A stretch of DNA of 64,000 nucleotides from JAWKIW01 sp046331175 (lineage in GTDB: Bacteria > Actinomycetota > Acidimicrobiia > Acidimicrobiales > Acidimicrobilacustridaceae), in assembly GCA_046331175.1 (NCBI GenBank), contig JAXLRI010000004.1:620001-684000 (forward strand), written 5' to 3'. This document shows positions 52,079 to 62,010 of this stretch, piece by piece. Position 1 is the stretch's first letter, and the number at the start of each line of letters is the position of its first letter. The translations under genes were made by a program, and so were the position numbers. Under the pieces are notes generated by a model that saw only the letters and a list, made by a program, of their open reading frames with translations, was not told the DNA's origin and did not search any database.

Positions 52079-52608
52079 ACGACATCGATGCCAGCCCGAG
52101 TGACGAAGGCGGGGATCCCCCATGCTGGGCCCACCTCTACGACACCGCCGCTCCGGACTCGCTGGTCGATGACGCGGCGTTGGCCCGGCTGGTCCGCGAC
52201 CTCGCCGACGCCGTGGTCATCTGCGATCCCGACGGTGTCCTCCGCTTCTGGAACACCGCGGCCACCCACCTGTTCGGCTGGACCGCCGACGAGGCGGTGG
52301 GCGCGTCGCTCGATCTGATCATCCCCGAACGCCTACGGGACCGGCACTGGGCGGGCTATCGACGAGTCATGGCCACCGGTCACACCGACTACGGCGGGCG
52401 GCTCCTCGAGGTCCCCGCGCTGCACCGAGACGGCCACACCATCTCGATCGCGTTCACCGTGTCCTTGCTCAGGCCATCACCGACCGAAGCGATCACCGCC
52501 ATCGCCGCAGTGATCCGCGATGACAGCGAGCGCTGGCAAGAGCGTCAACGAGACCGCCGCCTCCTCGAGTCAGCGGCAAGCGCCGTCCGATCGCGGCCCC
52601 AGCCATGA
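52075..52608 (+). CDS. Stand-alone PAS-domain protein
   Basis: 177 residues with one PAS domain (DAVVICDPDGVLRFWNTAATHLFGW; HRDGHTISIAFTVSLL), no output domain. FGWTADEAVG near the core is typical of ligand- or haem-binding PAS folds. It may sense a redox signal and act on a partner. GTG 52075 overlaps the previous stop (GTGA), and its stop overlaps the DUF488 gene. Confidence 0.85.
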   Translation: MNDIDASPSDEGGDPPCWAHLYDTAAPDSLVDDAALARLVRDLADAVVICDPDGVLRFWNTAATHLFGWTADEAVGASLDLIIPERLRDRHWAGYRRVMATGHTDYGGRLLEVPALHRDGHTISIAFTVSLLRPSPTEAITAIAAVIRDDSERWQERQRDRRLLESAASAVRSRPQP

Positions 52609-53018
52609 GCAGCCGGCTCTGGCTCCGCCGCGCCTACGACGCACCGACCCGGAACGACGGCTACCGGGTCCTCGTGGACCGGTTGTGGCCGCGAGGTGTG
52701 CGTCGAGCGGACGCGCGGCTCGACGAGTGGTGCCGGGATCTTGCGCCGAGCAACGAGCTGAGGCGCTGGTTCGGCCATGATCCACGCCGCTGGGCCGAGT
52801 TCCAGCGGCGCTATCGAGCCGAGCTCACCGAACACCACGACGCCGTTGATCGGCTCGCGGGACGGGCGGACACGCGCCGAGTGACCCTCGTGTACGGCGC
52901 CCGCGACCCCGAGCACAACAACGCGGTGGTCCTGCGCGACGTCATCGACGAACACCGCACTCGCGAGGATGACAAGCGGTCACCTCGGACGAACCACGAC
53001 GCTGGAAGGAAACCATGA
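52605..53018 (+). CDS. DUF488 (YeaO-like) protein
   Basis: 137 residues: YRVLVDRLWPRGVRRADARLD, then WFGHDPRRWAEFQRRYRAEL and TLVYGARDPEHNNAVVL define the DUF488/YeaO family, whose function is unknown. ATGA overlap with the PAS gene and with the next small membrane protein gene. Confidence 0.9.
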   Translation: MSSRLWLRRAYDAPTRNDGYRVLVDRLWPRGVRRADARLDEWCRDLAPSNELRRWFGHDPRRWAEFQRRYRAELTEHHDAVDRLAGRADTRRVTLVYGARDPEHNNAVVLRDVIDEHRTREDDKRSPRTNHDAGRKP

Positions 53019-53359
53019 CCTCGACCGGACCAGACCACCACGGTCCCACCGTCCCATTGAACGGGGCCCCTCGTCCGCTTGCGGTCACCGCCGACGACGG
53101 GGACCAGCCGATCCTGACCGCGCCGCGCGGGACGATCGTGCTGGTGGCTGCCTTGATCGTGATCGGCCTCGCCGCGTCGGGCACGGTCGCGGCCGCCAAC
53201 GGAACCCCGATGTGGGTGTTGGCCCTCGGTGCCGTTGGTGGCGCTGTGGCGGGCATCTGGGGTGGCCAGCAGATCCTGCGCCTCCTCCTCCCGGGAACGG
53301 CGCCTCACTCGGCGACATCGATGATCGACCTGCGACCCGACGACGACCTCGTCGACTGA
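53015..53359 (+). CDS. Small membrane protein, function unknown
   Basis: 114 residues: a soluble head, two membrane helices (GTIVLVAALIVIGLAASGTVA; WVLALGAVGGAVAGIWGG) and an acidic tail. No family recognised. Last gene of the rightward run that starts with the HMA-like gene. Confidence 0.75.
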   Translation: MTSTGPDHHGPTVPLNGAPRPLAVTADDGDQPILTAPRGTIVLVAALIVIGLAASGTVAAANGTPMWVLALGAVGGAVAGIWGGQQILRLLLPGTAPHSATSMIDLRPDDDLVD

Positions 53360-53400
53360 CGATCCTGGTCGGCGCGCCGTCGGCCGCGATACGTCGATCG

Positions 53401-53931
53401 TCAGGGGTGCCGAGCCCAGGCGAGAGCCAGACCGATCGGGATGCTGACGAGCACGATACCCGCGAGCGCCCGATAGATCACCCGGGCCGATCGGCGCACC
53501 GATCGCGGTGCCTTGGTCGTCGCGATGAACAGCGCGAGAGCCGGGACGAGTGCGAACCCGGCCACGGTCGTGAGGGTCGGCATGGCGGCCAGGGTGCCCG
53601 TGATCGTGGCAGCCACTCCGATGTTCCAGCACATGACCTCGATCCGAACGGGCCGAACGGCGGGGGGCTGCTCCGCGAGCCAGGCCTGACCGACCCCTAG
53701 GGCGATCTGTGCGACGCCACCGACCAGCACCAGGAAGGCGGCGGTCCAGGACCCGAGCACGAACCCGGTCGGTCGTGTCACCGCCGCGACCAGGCCCCCC
53801 ACGACGGTGCACAGCGAGCCGATGAACAGGAACGGACGGGCCGCAGGCCAGCGGGCGATCAGCTCGTCAACCAGCACCGCCCGCTGATCATGGTCACCCG
53901 ACGGCCGGAGACGCGGGTCGATCACCGTCAT
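53401..53931 (-). CDS. Five-helix membrane protein, function unknown
   Basis: 176 residues with about five hydrophobic helices (FLFIGSLCTVVGGLVAAV; WTAAFLVLVGGVAQIALGVG; VCWNIG-like third helix; later LVPALALFIATT and GIVLVSIPIGLALAW). ATG 53931 overlaps the haemoglobin gene stop (ATGA), so it is cotranslated with it. No family recognised. Confidence 0.75.
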   Translation of the reverse strand: MTVIDPRLRPSGDHDQRAVLVDELIARWPAARPFLFIGSLCTVVGGLVAAVTRPTGFVLGSWTAAFLVLVGGVAQIALGVGQAWLAEQPPAVRPVRIEVMCWNIGVAATITGTLAAMPTLTTVAGFALVPALALFIATTKAPRSVRRSARVIYRALAGIVLVSIPIGLALAWARHP

Positions 53932-54365
53932 GAGCGGACGCTCTGTCCGTCGGCCACCGCGGAAACGGGGCAGCCGATCAGCTGTTGGCTGTGCACCCGG
54001 GCGACGTTGTCGGCGAGCGCTGCCGCGCGATCGGCCCGGGGTCCGACCCAGCCGAGCTCCAGCGTCTCGTGGAACAAGGACAACCACCGCTCGAAGTGCG
54101 CGGCGGTGAAGGGTCGCTGGCCGTGGATGTGCGCGTGGGCCTGGAACGGGTTGCCCACGTACCCCGGCAGCCCGAGCAGGGCGCGACACCAGAAGGCGGT
54201 GAGCTTCGGGAGGTGCTCGGACCAATCGACCTGGGCGACGTCGTTGAACACCGGTCCCAGCAACTCGTCCTGGGCGACATCCGCGTAGAACCGACGCACC
54301 ATCTCGGCGATCTCCTCCGGGCTGTCCAGGTCCCGGTCCGGTTCCGCCCTTCTCATCTCGCGCAT
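53928..54365 (-). CDS. Group III truncated haemoglobin, second stand-alone copy
   Basis: 145 residues: EEIAEMVRRFYADVAQDELL, AFWCRALLGLPGYVG and HAHIHGQRPFTAAHFERWLSLF match group III truncated haemoglobins. The sequence differs clearly from the other two copies. ATG 54365 has AGAGGAG 5 bases upstream. Divergent from sufB, sharing the TTCTAGC palindrome. Confidence 0.9.
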   Translation of the reverse strand: MREMRRAEPDRDLDSPEEIAEMVRRFYADVAQDELLGPVFNDVAQVDWSEHLPKLTAFWCRALLGLPGYVGNPFQAHAHIHGQRPFTAAHFERWLSLFHETLELGWVGPRADRAAALADNVARVHSQQLIGCPVSAVADGQSVRS

Positions 54366-54391
54366 CGACACTCCTCTTCTCGGCGCTATAG

Positions 54392-54409
54392 TTCTAGCAT
54401 TCTCTAGAT
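54392..54409. promoter_or_regulatory. TTCTAGC palindrome, copy 3
   Basis: TTCTAGC, ATTC, TCTAGAT (5 of 7 in the right arm) between the haemoglobin and sufB. Its edges form TAGAAC on one strand and TAGATT/TTTAAT on the other, so it probably covers both -10 regions. Confidence 0.65.
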
Positions 54410-54435
54410 TTAATAGCTACCGGGAGCGATCCAGC

Positions 54436-55871
<1,436 letters not shown>

Positions 55872-55872
<1 letters not shown>

Positions 55873-56624
55873 TGCTGCACATCGAGAACCTCACCGCCAC
55901 CATCGCCGGCCAGACCGTCCTCCGCGGCCTCGACCTCGACATCGGAGCCGGCGAGGTCCACGCCATCATGGGACCCAACGGCGCCGGCAAGAGCACCCTC
56001 GCCAACGTCCTCGCCGGCCGCGACGCCTACACCGCCACCGGCACCGTCACCCTCGACGGCATCGACCTGCTCGCGCTCAGCCCCGAAGCCCGGGCCACCG
56101 CCGGGCTGTTCCTGGCCTTCCAGTACCCGACGGAGATCCCGGGCGTCGGCAACATGTACTTCCTCCGCTCCGCACTGAACGCGGTGCGCCGGGAGCGCGG
56201 TCTCGATGAGATCGCGGCGGTCGACTTCCTCACCCTCGCCAAGGAGCACATGGCCCGACTCGACATGGACCCCGCGTTCCTCAGCCGCAGCGTCAACGAC
56301 GGGTTCTCCGGCGGCGAGAAGAAGCGCAACGAGGTGCTGCAGATGTCGCTGCTCGAACCGCGCCTCGCGATCCTCGACGAGATCGACTCGGGGCTCGACA
56401 TCGACGCCCTGCGCATCGTCGCCACGGGTGTGCAGAACCTGCGCTCGCCCGACCGCGCCATGCTCATCATCACCCACTACCCCCACCTCCTGGACGTCGT
56501 GCAACCCGACTACGTCCACGTGCTGCGCGACGGCCGGATCGCGCGCACCGGCGACCACCACCTCGCCCACGAGCTCGAGACCGAAGGCTTCGGCCCCGCT
56601 GCGGCCCCGGTGCCGGTCGCATGA
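55872..56624 (+). CDS. sufC: Fe-S assembly ATPase SufC
   Basis: 250-residue ABC-type ATPase that drives the SufBCD scaffold. Walker A MGPNGAGKSTLANVLAG, Q-loop LAFQYPTEIPG, signature GFSGGEKKRNEV, Walker B LAILDEIDSGLDIDAL and H-loop ITHYPHLL. ATG shares a base with the sufB stop; the stop overlaps sufD (ATGA). Confidence 0.97.
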
Positions 56625-57913
56625 CCGCCGCCGACAGCGCCCTCCTCGACCGGCTCATCCCCGCCGGTCCACCCGACCCGCCCAGCCTGCGAGCCACGAA
56701 CTGGCTGCTCACCCACGGCCTACCCGCACCCCATGACGAGGCGTGGCGCTACTCCCCCGTCAATGAGATCATCTCCCGGCTCGCCGCGGCCACACCCGCG
56801 CAACCGAGGCCCATCACCCGTGCTGACATCGATCGCCTCGCCGGGAACCACGGCCCGAACCGCCTCGTGCTCGTCAACGGCCTGTACATGCCGTCGCTGT
56901 CGGACGCCGACGCCCGCACCGCCGGGAGGTGGATCGGTCGCCTCTCCGACCTCCCGCCGGGCACCGTGTCGACTTCAGTCCCCGTCAGCGGCGATTTCAC
57001 CGACGGTTTCCAAGCCCTCAACCGCGCCGCGGGCACCGACCCCGCGGTCGTGGCCATCGAACCCGGCGGCAGAGACGACCCCGACAGTGGCGCGCCCGCA
57101 CCGATCCACATCGTCCACGTGGCCGTACCCGGAGCCCGACCGGAGATCAGCCAACCCCGCACCGTGATAGACGTCGGCGACCGAGCCCACCTGCACCTCA
57201 TCGAGACCTTCACCGGGCTCCCCGGCGCCACGACGACGAACGCCACCACCACCATCCGCCTCGGCCATGGCGCAGCACTCACCCACCACCGGCTCCAAAC
57301 CGAAGCGGCCGGGGCCACCCACATCGGACACACCCGAGTGAGCCAGGCCGCCGAATCCCGCTACGAGACCTCGTCGATCATGCTCGGCGCCGACATCGCC
57401 CGCCACACCATCGACGTGACCCTGCACGAACCCGACGCACACGCCGCACTCACCGGCCTCTACCGGCCCGCCGGCCACCAGCGCCACGACACCGCCGTGC
57501 GCGTCGACCACGCCGCCTCCCACGGCACCAGCACCCAGCAGTTCAAGGGCGTCGTCGACGACCACGCCCGCGGCTCGTTCAGCGGCCACGTCATCGTGCG
57601 CCCCGACACCATCGCCAACGACGCCCAGCAGACGAACCGGAACCTCGTGCTGCAACCCACCGCCCAGGCCGACACCCGACCGTGGCTCGAGATCTTCGCC
57701 GACGACGTGCGCTGCACCCACGGTGCCACGGTCGGGCGTCTCGACGACGACGCCCTGTTCTACCTCCGCAGCCGCGGCATCCCCCTCGACGAGAGCCGCA
57801 CCATCCTCATCGACGCGTTCGTCCGCGAGATCACCGATGCCATCGAACCGGTCTCGCTCCGCGACCACCTGGCCGCCCTCATCGACGTCGCCACCCGGGA
57901 GCGTCAACCATGA
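56621..57913 (+). CDS. sufD: Fe-S assembly protein SufD
   Basis: 430-residue partner of SufB. Characteristic parts: DEAWRYSPVNEI near the start, VDHAASHGTSTQQFKGVVDDHARGSFSGHV and DVRCTHGATVGRLDDDALFYL, with the conserved His in CTHGA. It overlaps sufC and sufT by four bases on each side. Confidence 0.95.
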   Translation: MTAADSALLDRLIPAGPPDPPSLRATNWLLTHGLPAPHDEAWRYSPVNEIISRLAAATPAQPRPITRADIDRLAGNHGPNRLVLVNGLYMPSLSDADARTAGRWIGRLSDLPPGTVSTSVPVSGDFTDGFQALNRAAGTDPAVVAIEPGGRDDPDSGAPAPIHIVHVAVPGARPEISQPRTVIDVGDRAHLHLIETFTGLPGATTTNATTTIRLGHGAALTHHRLQTEAAGATHIGHTRVSQAAESRYETSSIMLGADIARHTIDVTLHEPDAHAALTGLYRPAGHQRHDTAVRVDHAASHGTSTQQFKGVVDDHARGSFSGHVIVRPDTIANDAQQTNRNLVLQPTAQADTRPWLEIFADDVRCTHGATVGRLDDDALFYLRSRGIPLDESRTILIDAFVREITDAIEPVSLRDHLAALIDVATRERQP

Positions 57914-58452
57914 CCACGGCGCCGACCACCACGCTCACCCGCGACTGCCCCGCGACCACCGTCCCCTACGGCGAAACCGTGACCCTCGACGCCGGCGGCG
58001 AGATCCAGGTCGTCCAACAGCTCGGCGGCAGCATCACCGTGCGCACCGAGCTCGGGCTCCTGCTGCGCATCGACGGCGCGGATGCCGACGCCCTCGGACT
58101 CGAACCACCGTCGATGCCCGACGCCGCGCTCGACGGCAGCTTCGACATCGCGCAGGTCATCGCCGCGCTCGACACCATCTACGACCCCGAGATCCCCATC
58201 AGCATCGTCGAGCTCGGCCTCGTCTACCGCTGCGAAGCCATCGACCAACCCGACTGCTCCCGCCGAATCGAGATCGACATGACCATGACCGCACCCGGTT
58301 GCGGCATGGGCGACGTCCTGAGCGCCGATGCCACCAAAGCCGTCGCCGCCATCCCCGGCGTTGACGACGTCGAGGTCACCCTCGTCTGGGACCCACCCTG
58401 GAGCATGCACCGCATCAGCGAAGCCGCCCGCCTCCAACTCGGCCTCCTCTAA
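57910..58452 (+). CDS. sufT: SufT-type Fe-S assembly protein (DUF59/MIP18)
   Basis: 180 residues: an N-terminal domain (TLDAGGEIQVVQQLGGSITV), then a MIP18/DUF59 domain with LDTIYDPEIPISIVELGLVY, MTAPGCGMGDVLS and WDPPWSM. The Cys in APGC is the conserved residue of the family. SufT aids maturation of Fe-S proteins under high demand. Last gene of the suf operon. Confidence 0.92.
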   Translation: MTTAPTTTLTRDCPATTVPYGETVTLDAGGEIQVVQQLGGSITVRTELGLLLRIDGADADALGLEPPSMPDAALDGSFDIAQVIAALDTIYDPEIPISIVELGLVYRCEAIDQPDCSRRIEIDMTMTAPGCGMGDVLSADATKAVAAIPGVDDVEVTLVWDPPWSMHRISEAARLQLGLL

Positions 58453-58500
58453 CCCCCCGTCAACACGGCTGACCACCGAGCGAACAGCCGACCCCGTGAG

Positions 58501-59703
58501 TCACGGGCTCGGTGCCTTCACGGCCCAGAGCCGACAGCTGGCGTCGGCCCAGGGCGACGGGATCGAAGCCGAGCAGACCGGGCACTCGTCAACGCGCTCC
58601 TCGGTCCCGGTGTCTCGGGAGGCGCCAAGTCGTGTGCGGCACGTCGAGCAGTGGATGATCCGAACGCCACGCACATCGCTGGTCGCAGCCGCGCCGTCTT
58701 GCGAGGTGGGGCGGGGCAGCTGGTCGCGGCCGAGGTTGTCGATCGAGGCGGCGATGGCGCCGTCGGAGAAGACGGTGACGGGCCCGTCCTCAGAAACCAC
58801 GAAGACCACTGTTCTCGGCTCGTCGAAGGAGAACCGACGCGCCGATCCGTGGCGGGTGCCGCGGCCCGGCCGGGTCCCGATGAGCGCGGCGGACCGCTCG
58901 GAGCCGATGAGGTGTACGCCGGTCTCGAGGACGTTTCCCTGGTGGTCCACGATCGTGGCGCCATCGATCTGGGCCAGCATCTGGCGAAGTGCACCGTGCG
59001 TTCTCGGGTCGAGCAGTGAGAGGGCGGGCAGGGCGACCGGTGGTTGGGGCCGGCGGAGATGGCCCAGTTGATCCGCACCGTGGTCGTCGAGGAGCCAAAC
59101 CAGCGCCGCGCCCGCTGGTGCGGGGGCAAGGGTGTGCAGGCAAAATTCGAGGATGGCGGCGAGCACGTCGCGGGGACAATCGGGCACGCAACGAAGGACC
59201 TCGCGCACGTAGGCGTCGGCGTAGGACCGAGTCCACCATCGAGCGCCATCCCACTCGATGAGCAAGCCGTGGATGAACGCGCGCACGATTCCGTGGGCCG
59301 TGCGCTGCACGATGACCAAGTCCGGCGGCGATTGACGCTGGAGACGAACCAAGTCGGTCTCGCGATCCCGCGCGCTAAGGAACGTCGCCAAGTCTGCGTG
59401 GCCGGCGGAAACCAGGACAAAAGATTGGCGGCCATCGGCGAGCAAGCGCAGCGCATGCGGCGAACAGCCACCCGCGTCGGTGACCATCAGGTCGGTCCAC
59501 GCGCGCAACTGCGAACGGTCGTTGACGACCAGCGCGCCATACGTGGGGAAGTCGCGTTCGTGGCGGTGGGGGAACCGGGCGTAATCCAGCTCATGAAGGA
59601 TTCGCTGCCCGCGGTCGTCGTCGAAGTCGAGCGGCACGTCGGCGTCCTCGAGCTCCTGCCGTAAACGTTCGCGGCGCCGACGGATGCGCTCTGTTTCGTT
59701 CAC
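58501..59703 (-). CDS. Diadenylate-cyclase-like (DAC/DisA_N) protein with zinc-ribbon C-terminus
   Basis: 400 residues. Residues about 225-310 form a DAC-like domain: Asp247-Gly-Ala in IDGATIVDHQGNVLETGVHL, and GTRHGSARRFSF, where the second catalytic motif RHR reads RHG (284-286). An N-terminal sensor-like domain of about 220 residues precedes it. The C-terminus has two CxxC pairs (352/355 and 374/377). It may make or sense c-di-AMP or another nucleotide, or have lost catalysis. GTG 59703 is a likely start among several; the frame is open to 59766. Confidence 0.75.
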   Translation of the reverse strand: MNETERIRRRRERLRQELEDADVPLDFDDDRGQRILHELDYARFPHRHERDFPTYGALVVNDRSQLRAWTDLMVTDAGGCSPHALRLLADGRQSFVLVSAGHADLATFLSARDRETDLVRLQRQSPPDLVIVQRTAHGIVRAFIHGLLIEWDGARWWTRSYADAYVREVLRCVPDCPRDVLAAILEFCLHTLAPAPAGAALVWLLDDHGADQLGHLRRPQPPVALPALSLLDPRTHGALRQMLAQIDGATIVDHQGNVLETGVHLIGSERSAALIGTRPGRGTRHGSARRFSFDEPRTVVFVVSEDGPVTVFSDGAIAASIDNLGRDQLPRPTSQDGAAATSDVRGVRIIHCSTCRTRLGASRDTGTEERVDECPVCSASIPSPWADASCRLWAVKAPSP

Positions 59704-59840
59704 AGCTTCTGGGTCCCTTCTCCGCAACTCGACCACGATGCCACGGTTCGCCGATGATGACCGCAACTCACCGCGGCTGACCGGGCGGGATCCCCTCCCC
59801 TACCGATCGATCGTCATGACCACACCCGGCGACCGAACGT

Positions 59841-61034
59841 TCAGTGCGCCGGGGTCCAAACGATGGGAAGCGCTTCGATCTGGCGCACCGGCGCCGCCCC
59901 GCGCCAGCGGATCGGGTGTTCGAGGTGAAGGCCCGGTAGTCGTTCGAAGAGCATCGGGAGCGCCACTTCGGCATGCAGCCGCGCGAGCGGCGCGCCGAGG
60001 CAGAAGTGTCGGCCCTCGGAGAACGCAAGGTGATGAATCGGTGCCCGCGTGATGTCGAACTCGTCGGGGTGGGCGAACACCGACGGGTCGCGGTTGGCGG
60101 CGGCGAAGGAGAACAGTCGCGTGACGCCGGCATCGAACGTCACGTCGCCGATCGTGACCGCGCTCGAAGGTCGCAGACCGGTGATAGTGATCGGACTGAG
60201 GTAGCGCAGGAGCTCCTCCACCGCTTTCGACCAAGGCTGGTCACCACCCATCAGCAGCGCGAGCTGGTCAGGGTGCTCGGACAGGACCGCTGCACCGGCG
60301 GCGAGGAGCACGGTGGTGGTCATGTGGCCCGCCAGGAGAAAGAAGACGCAGTTGGCGAGCAGGTCCTCGCGTGCCGTGGCGACGAGGTCGTCGGTTGCCA
60401 GGACGCCCAACAGATCGTCGGTGGGGTCGTCGCGGCGTTCATCGAGGCACTGACCGAAGAACCTCAAGAGCTGGCTGGTCGCGTCGTTGCCCTGTTCGAG
60501 CAGGTCCCGCTGGCGTTGCCCGGCCACGCCCGCCCCGAGGAGGTCCAACTGCTGTTCGAGCCACGCGTGTCGTTCAACTGGGACGCCCATGACGTCGGCG
60601 ATCACACCGAAGGGCAGCGGACGGGCGAACTCAGCCACGAGGTCACCCGAGCCCACGCGGGACATCCGATTCAGCAGATCATCGGCGCGGCGTTCGACCA
60701 CGGCTCGATAGGCGCGGACCTTGTTCGGCGTGAAGATCCGTGAGAACCGGCCCCGAACGTCTCGGTGCCGGTCGCCATCCATGCGAGCCATGAAGCGGCC
60801 CACCATCCTGTGAAGCACTTCGGTCGCCGAAACCTGACCCGAGCCGAACCGGGTATCTCGCAGTGCTGCGTCGACCACGGCGTACCTGCACCCAACGGTC
60901 GGGTTGCCGCGCAAGGCGCAATGCGGATCTTGTGCGCCTTCGGGCGAGAACAGCGCGTCCATCAGCAGACGGTCGTCATCGATACCGCCGTCGTCGCCAC
61001 GCTTCTCGCTCATTAGTCGCCTCGCATCGTTCAT
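59841..61034 (-). CDS. Cytochrome P450
   Basis: 397-residue soluble P450. I-helix FFLLAGHMTTTVLL, ExxR region VEELLRYLSPI and haem-binding loop AFSEGRHFCLGAPLAR with its Cys ligand are intact. The likely role is oxidation of a small organic substrate; no ferredoxin or reductase gene is next to it, but a [3Fe-4S] ferredoxin is 13 kb left. ATG 61034 lies at the edge of a 25-base palindrome shared with the divergent TetR gene, and TACTAT ends 5 bases upstream (leaderless). Confidence 0.95.
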   Translation of the reverse strand: MNDARRLMSEKRGDDGGIDDDRLLMDALFSPEGAQDPHCALRGNPTVGCRYAVVDAALRDTRFGSGQVSATEVLHRMVGRFMARMDGDRHRDVRGRFSRIFTPNKVRAYRAVVERRADDLLNRMSRVGSGDLVAEFARPLPFGVIADVMGVPVERHAWLEQQLDLLGAGVAGQRQRDLLEQGNDATSQLLRFFGQCLDERRDDPTDDLLGVLATDDLVATAREDLLANCVFFLLAGHMTTTVLLAAGAAVLSEHPDQLALLMGGDQPWSKAVEELLRYLSPITITGLRPSSAVTIGDVTFDAGVTRLFSFAAANRDPSVFAHPDEFDITRAPIHHLAFSEGRHFCLGAPLARLHAEVALPMLFERLPGLHLEHPIRWRGAAPVRQIEALPIVWTPAH

Positions 61035-61058
61035 TCGTCATAGTATTACTATGACGAA
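61034..61058. promoter_or_regulatory. 25-base perfect palindrome between P450 and TetR genes (operator)
   Basis: Arms of 12 bases (left arm TTCGTCATAGTA) around one central T, perfect in every position. It covers the P450 start and -10 region. A partial repeat (CATAGTGCTACTC) lies beside it, over the TetR -10. Typical of a TetR autorepressor that also controls the divergent gene. Confidence 0.85.
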
Positions 61059-61078
61059 CATAGTGCTACTCTGGTTTG

Positions 61079-61699
61079 GTGGCAGTCAAGGGTTCCAGCG
61101 CGACGCATCGCCAACGCCAGGCCGAGGGCACGAAGAAGCAGATCGCCGTCGCCGCTCGTGTGCTGTTCGCTGACCGTGGCTACGTGGCCACCACCATCTC
61201 GGCAATATCCGAAGCCGCGGCGATCCCGGCGCCCACGATCTATTCGGCGTTCGGCACCAAGGCCGCCATCCTCCATGCGATCGCTGCGGACATCGTCGGT
61301 TCGATGGATGTCGCTCGACGCCACGACGAAGCCCTGGCGCGACCAGACCCCGCCGAGGGGCTGCGACTGGTCGCGGCGATCCAACGAGAGCAGTACGAGC
61401 TCATGTACGACGTGATCGCCGTGTACCAAGAAGCCGCTCGCACAGACGCCGAGATCGCCCGCTCGCTCGACGTCATCATGTGCAACCGCGAACGCGGCTT
61501 CCGGCGACACATCGACTCGATCGCCGACCACCTCGCGGCCGGCCTCACGGTCGACGACGGCGTCGTCCTCTACCTCACCTTTGTGCTGCCCGAGGCGTAT
61601 CGCACGCTCACGATCGAGAACCGATGGTCACCGGCGCGGTATGAACGCTGGCTGGCCGACGCACTCATCCAGCACCTGCTCGTCGTTCCGGCCCCCTGA
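61079..61699 (+). CDS. TetR-family regulator of the P450 gene
   Basis: 206 residues: N-terminal HTH (VAARVLFADRGYVATTISAI; PTIYSAFGTKAAIL) and a helical ligand-binding part. GTG 61079 is preceded by TACTCT at 6 bases (leaderless); an adjacent TTG at 61076 would add one residue. By position and palindrome it should repress both itself and the P450. Confidence 0.93.
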   Translation: MAVKGSSATHRQRQAEGTKKQIAVAARVLFADRGYVATTISAISEAAAIPAPTIYSAFGTKAAILHAIAADIVGSMDVARRHDEALARPDPAEGLRLVAAIQREQYELMYDVIAVYQEAARTDAEIARSLDVIMCNRERGFRRHIDSIADHLAAGLTVDDGVVLYLTFVLPEAYRTLTIENRWSPARYERWLADALIQHLLVVPAP

Positions 61700-62010
61700 C
61701 GCTGCCGGTCAGAACCGCTACAGATCGAACCGAGCGCCGTCTCGGGGGCGGATCGTCGATGGCTGCGCGCGAAAGACGAACGAGTCGAATGAACGTCCGT
61801 CAGGCGGTCATCGAGAACGGACCCTGAGCCGATCGTCGCACCGCGATAGCAGGCACTTCACCGGTAGGGCGCCGGGGGAGGGGCAGCCGCAAGTGACGGT
61901 CCCCGAGATCCGGCGACGAATTCAGATGGGAATGCGTGGTGAGCGCGCCTTCACGCTCCCCCAGAGGTCGCGAGTCAGGACCGCTTGCGGCCAGCCTTCT
62001 TGGCTTTGAG
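61700..62010. other. Gene-free stretch between two convergent TetR genes
   Basis: No supported gene. At 61975-62010 an 11-codon basic tail (LKAKKAGRKRS) continues in frame after the stop of the second TetR gene, and ends with its own stop; nothing else was recognised. Confidence 0.4.

Noticed and set aside
59704..59766. Longer N-terminus of the DAC-like protein from TTG 59766
   Set aside because: Possible but unsupported: no Shine-Dalgarno or -10 fits it better than the GTG at 59703.
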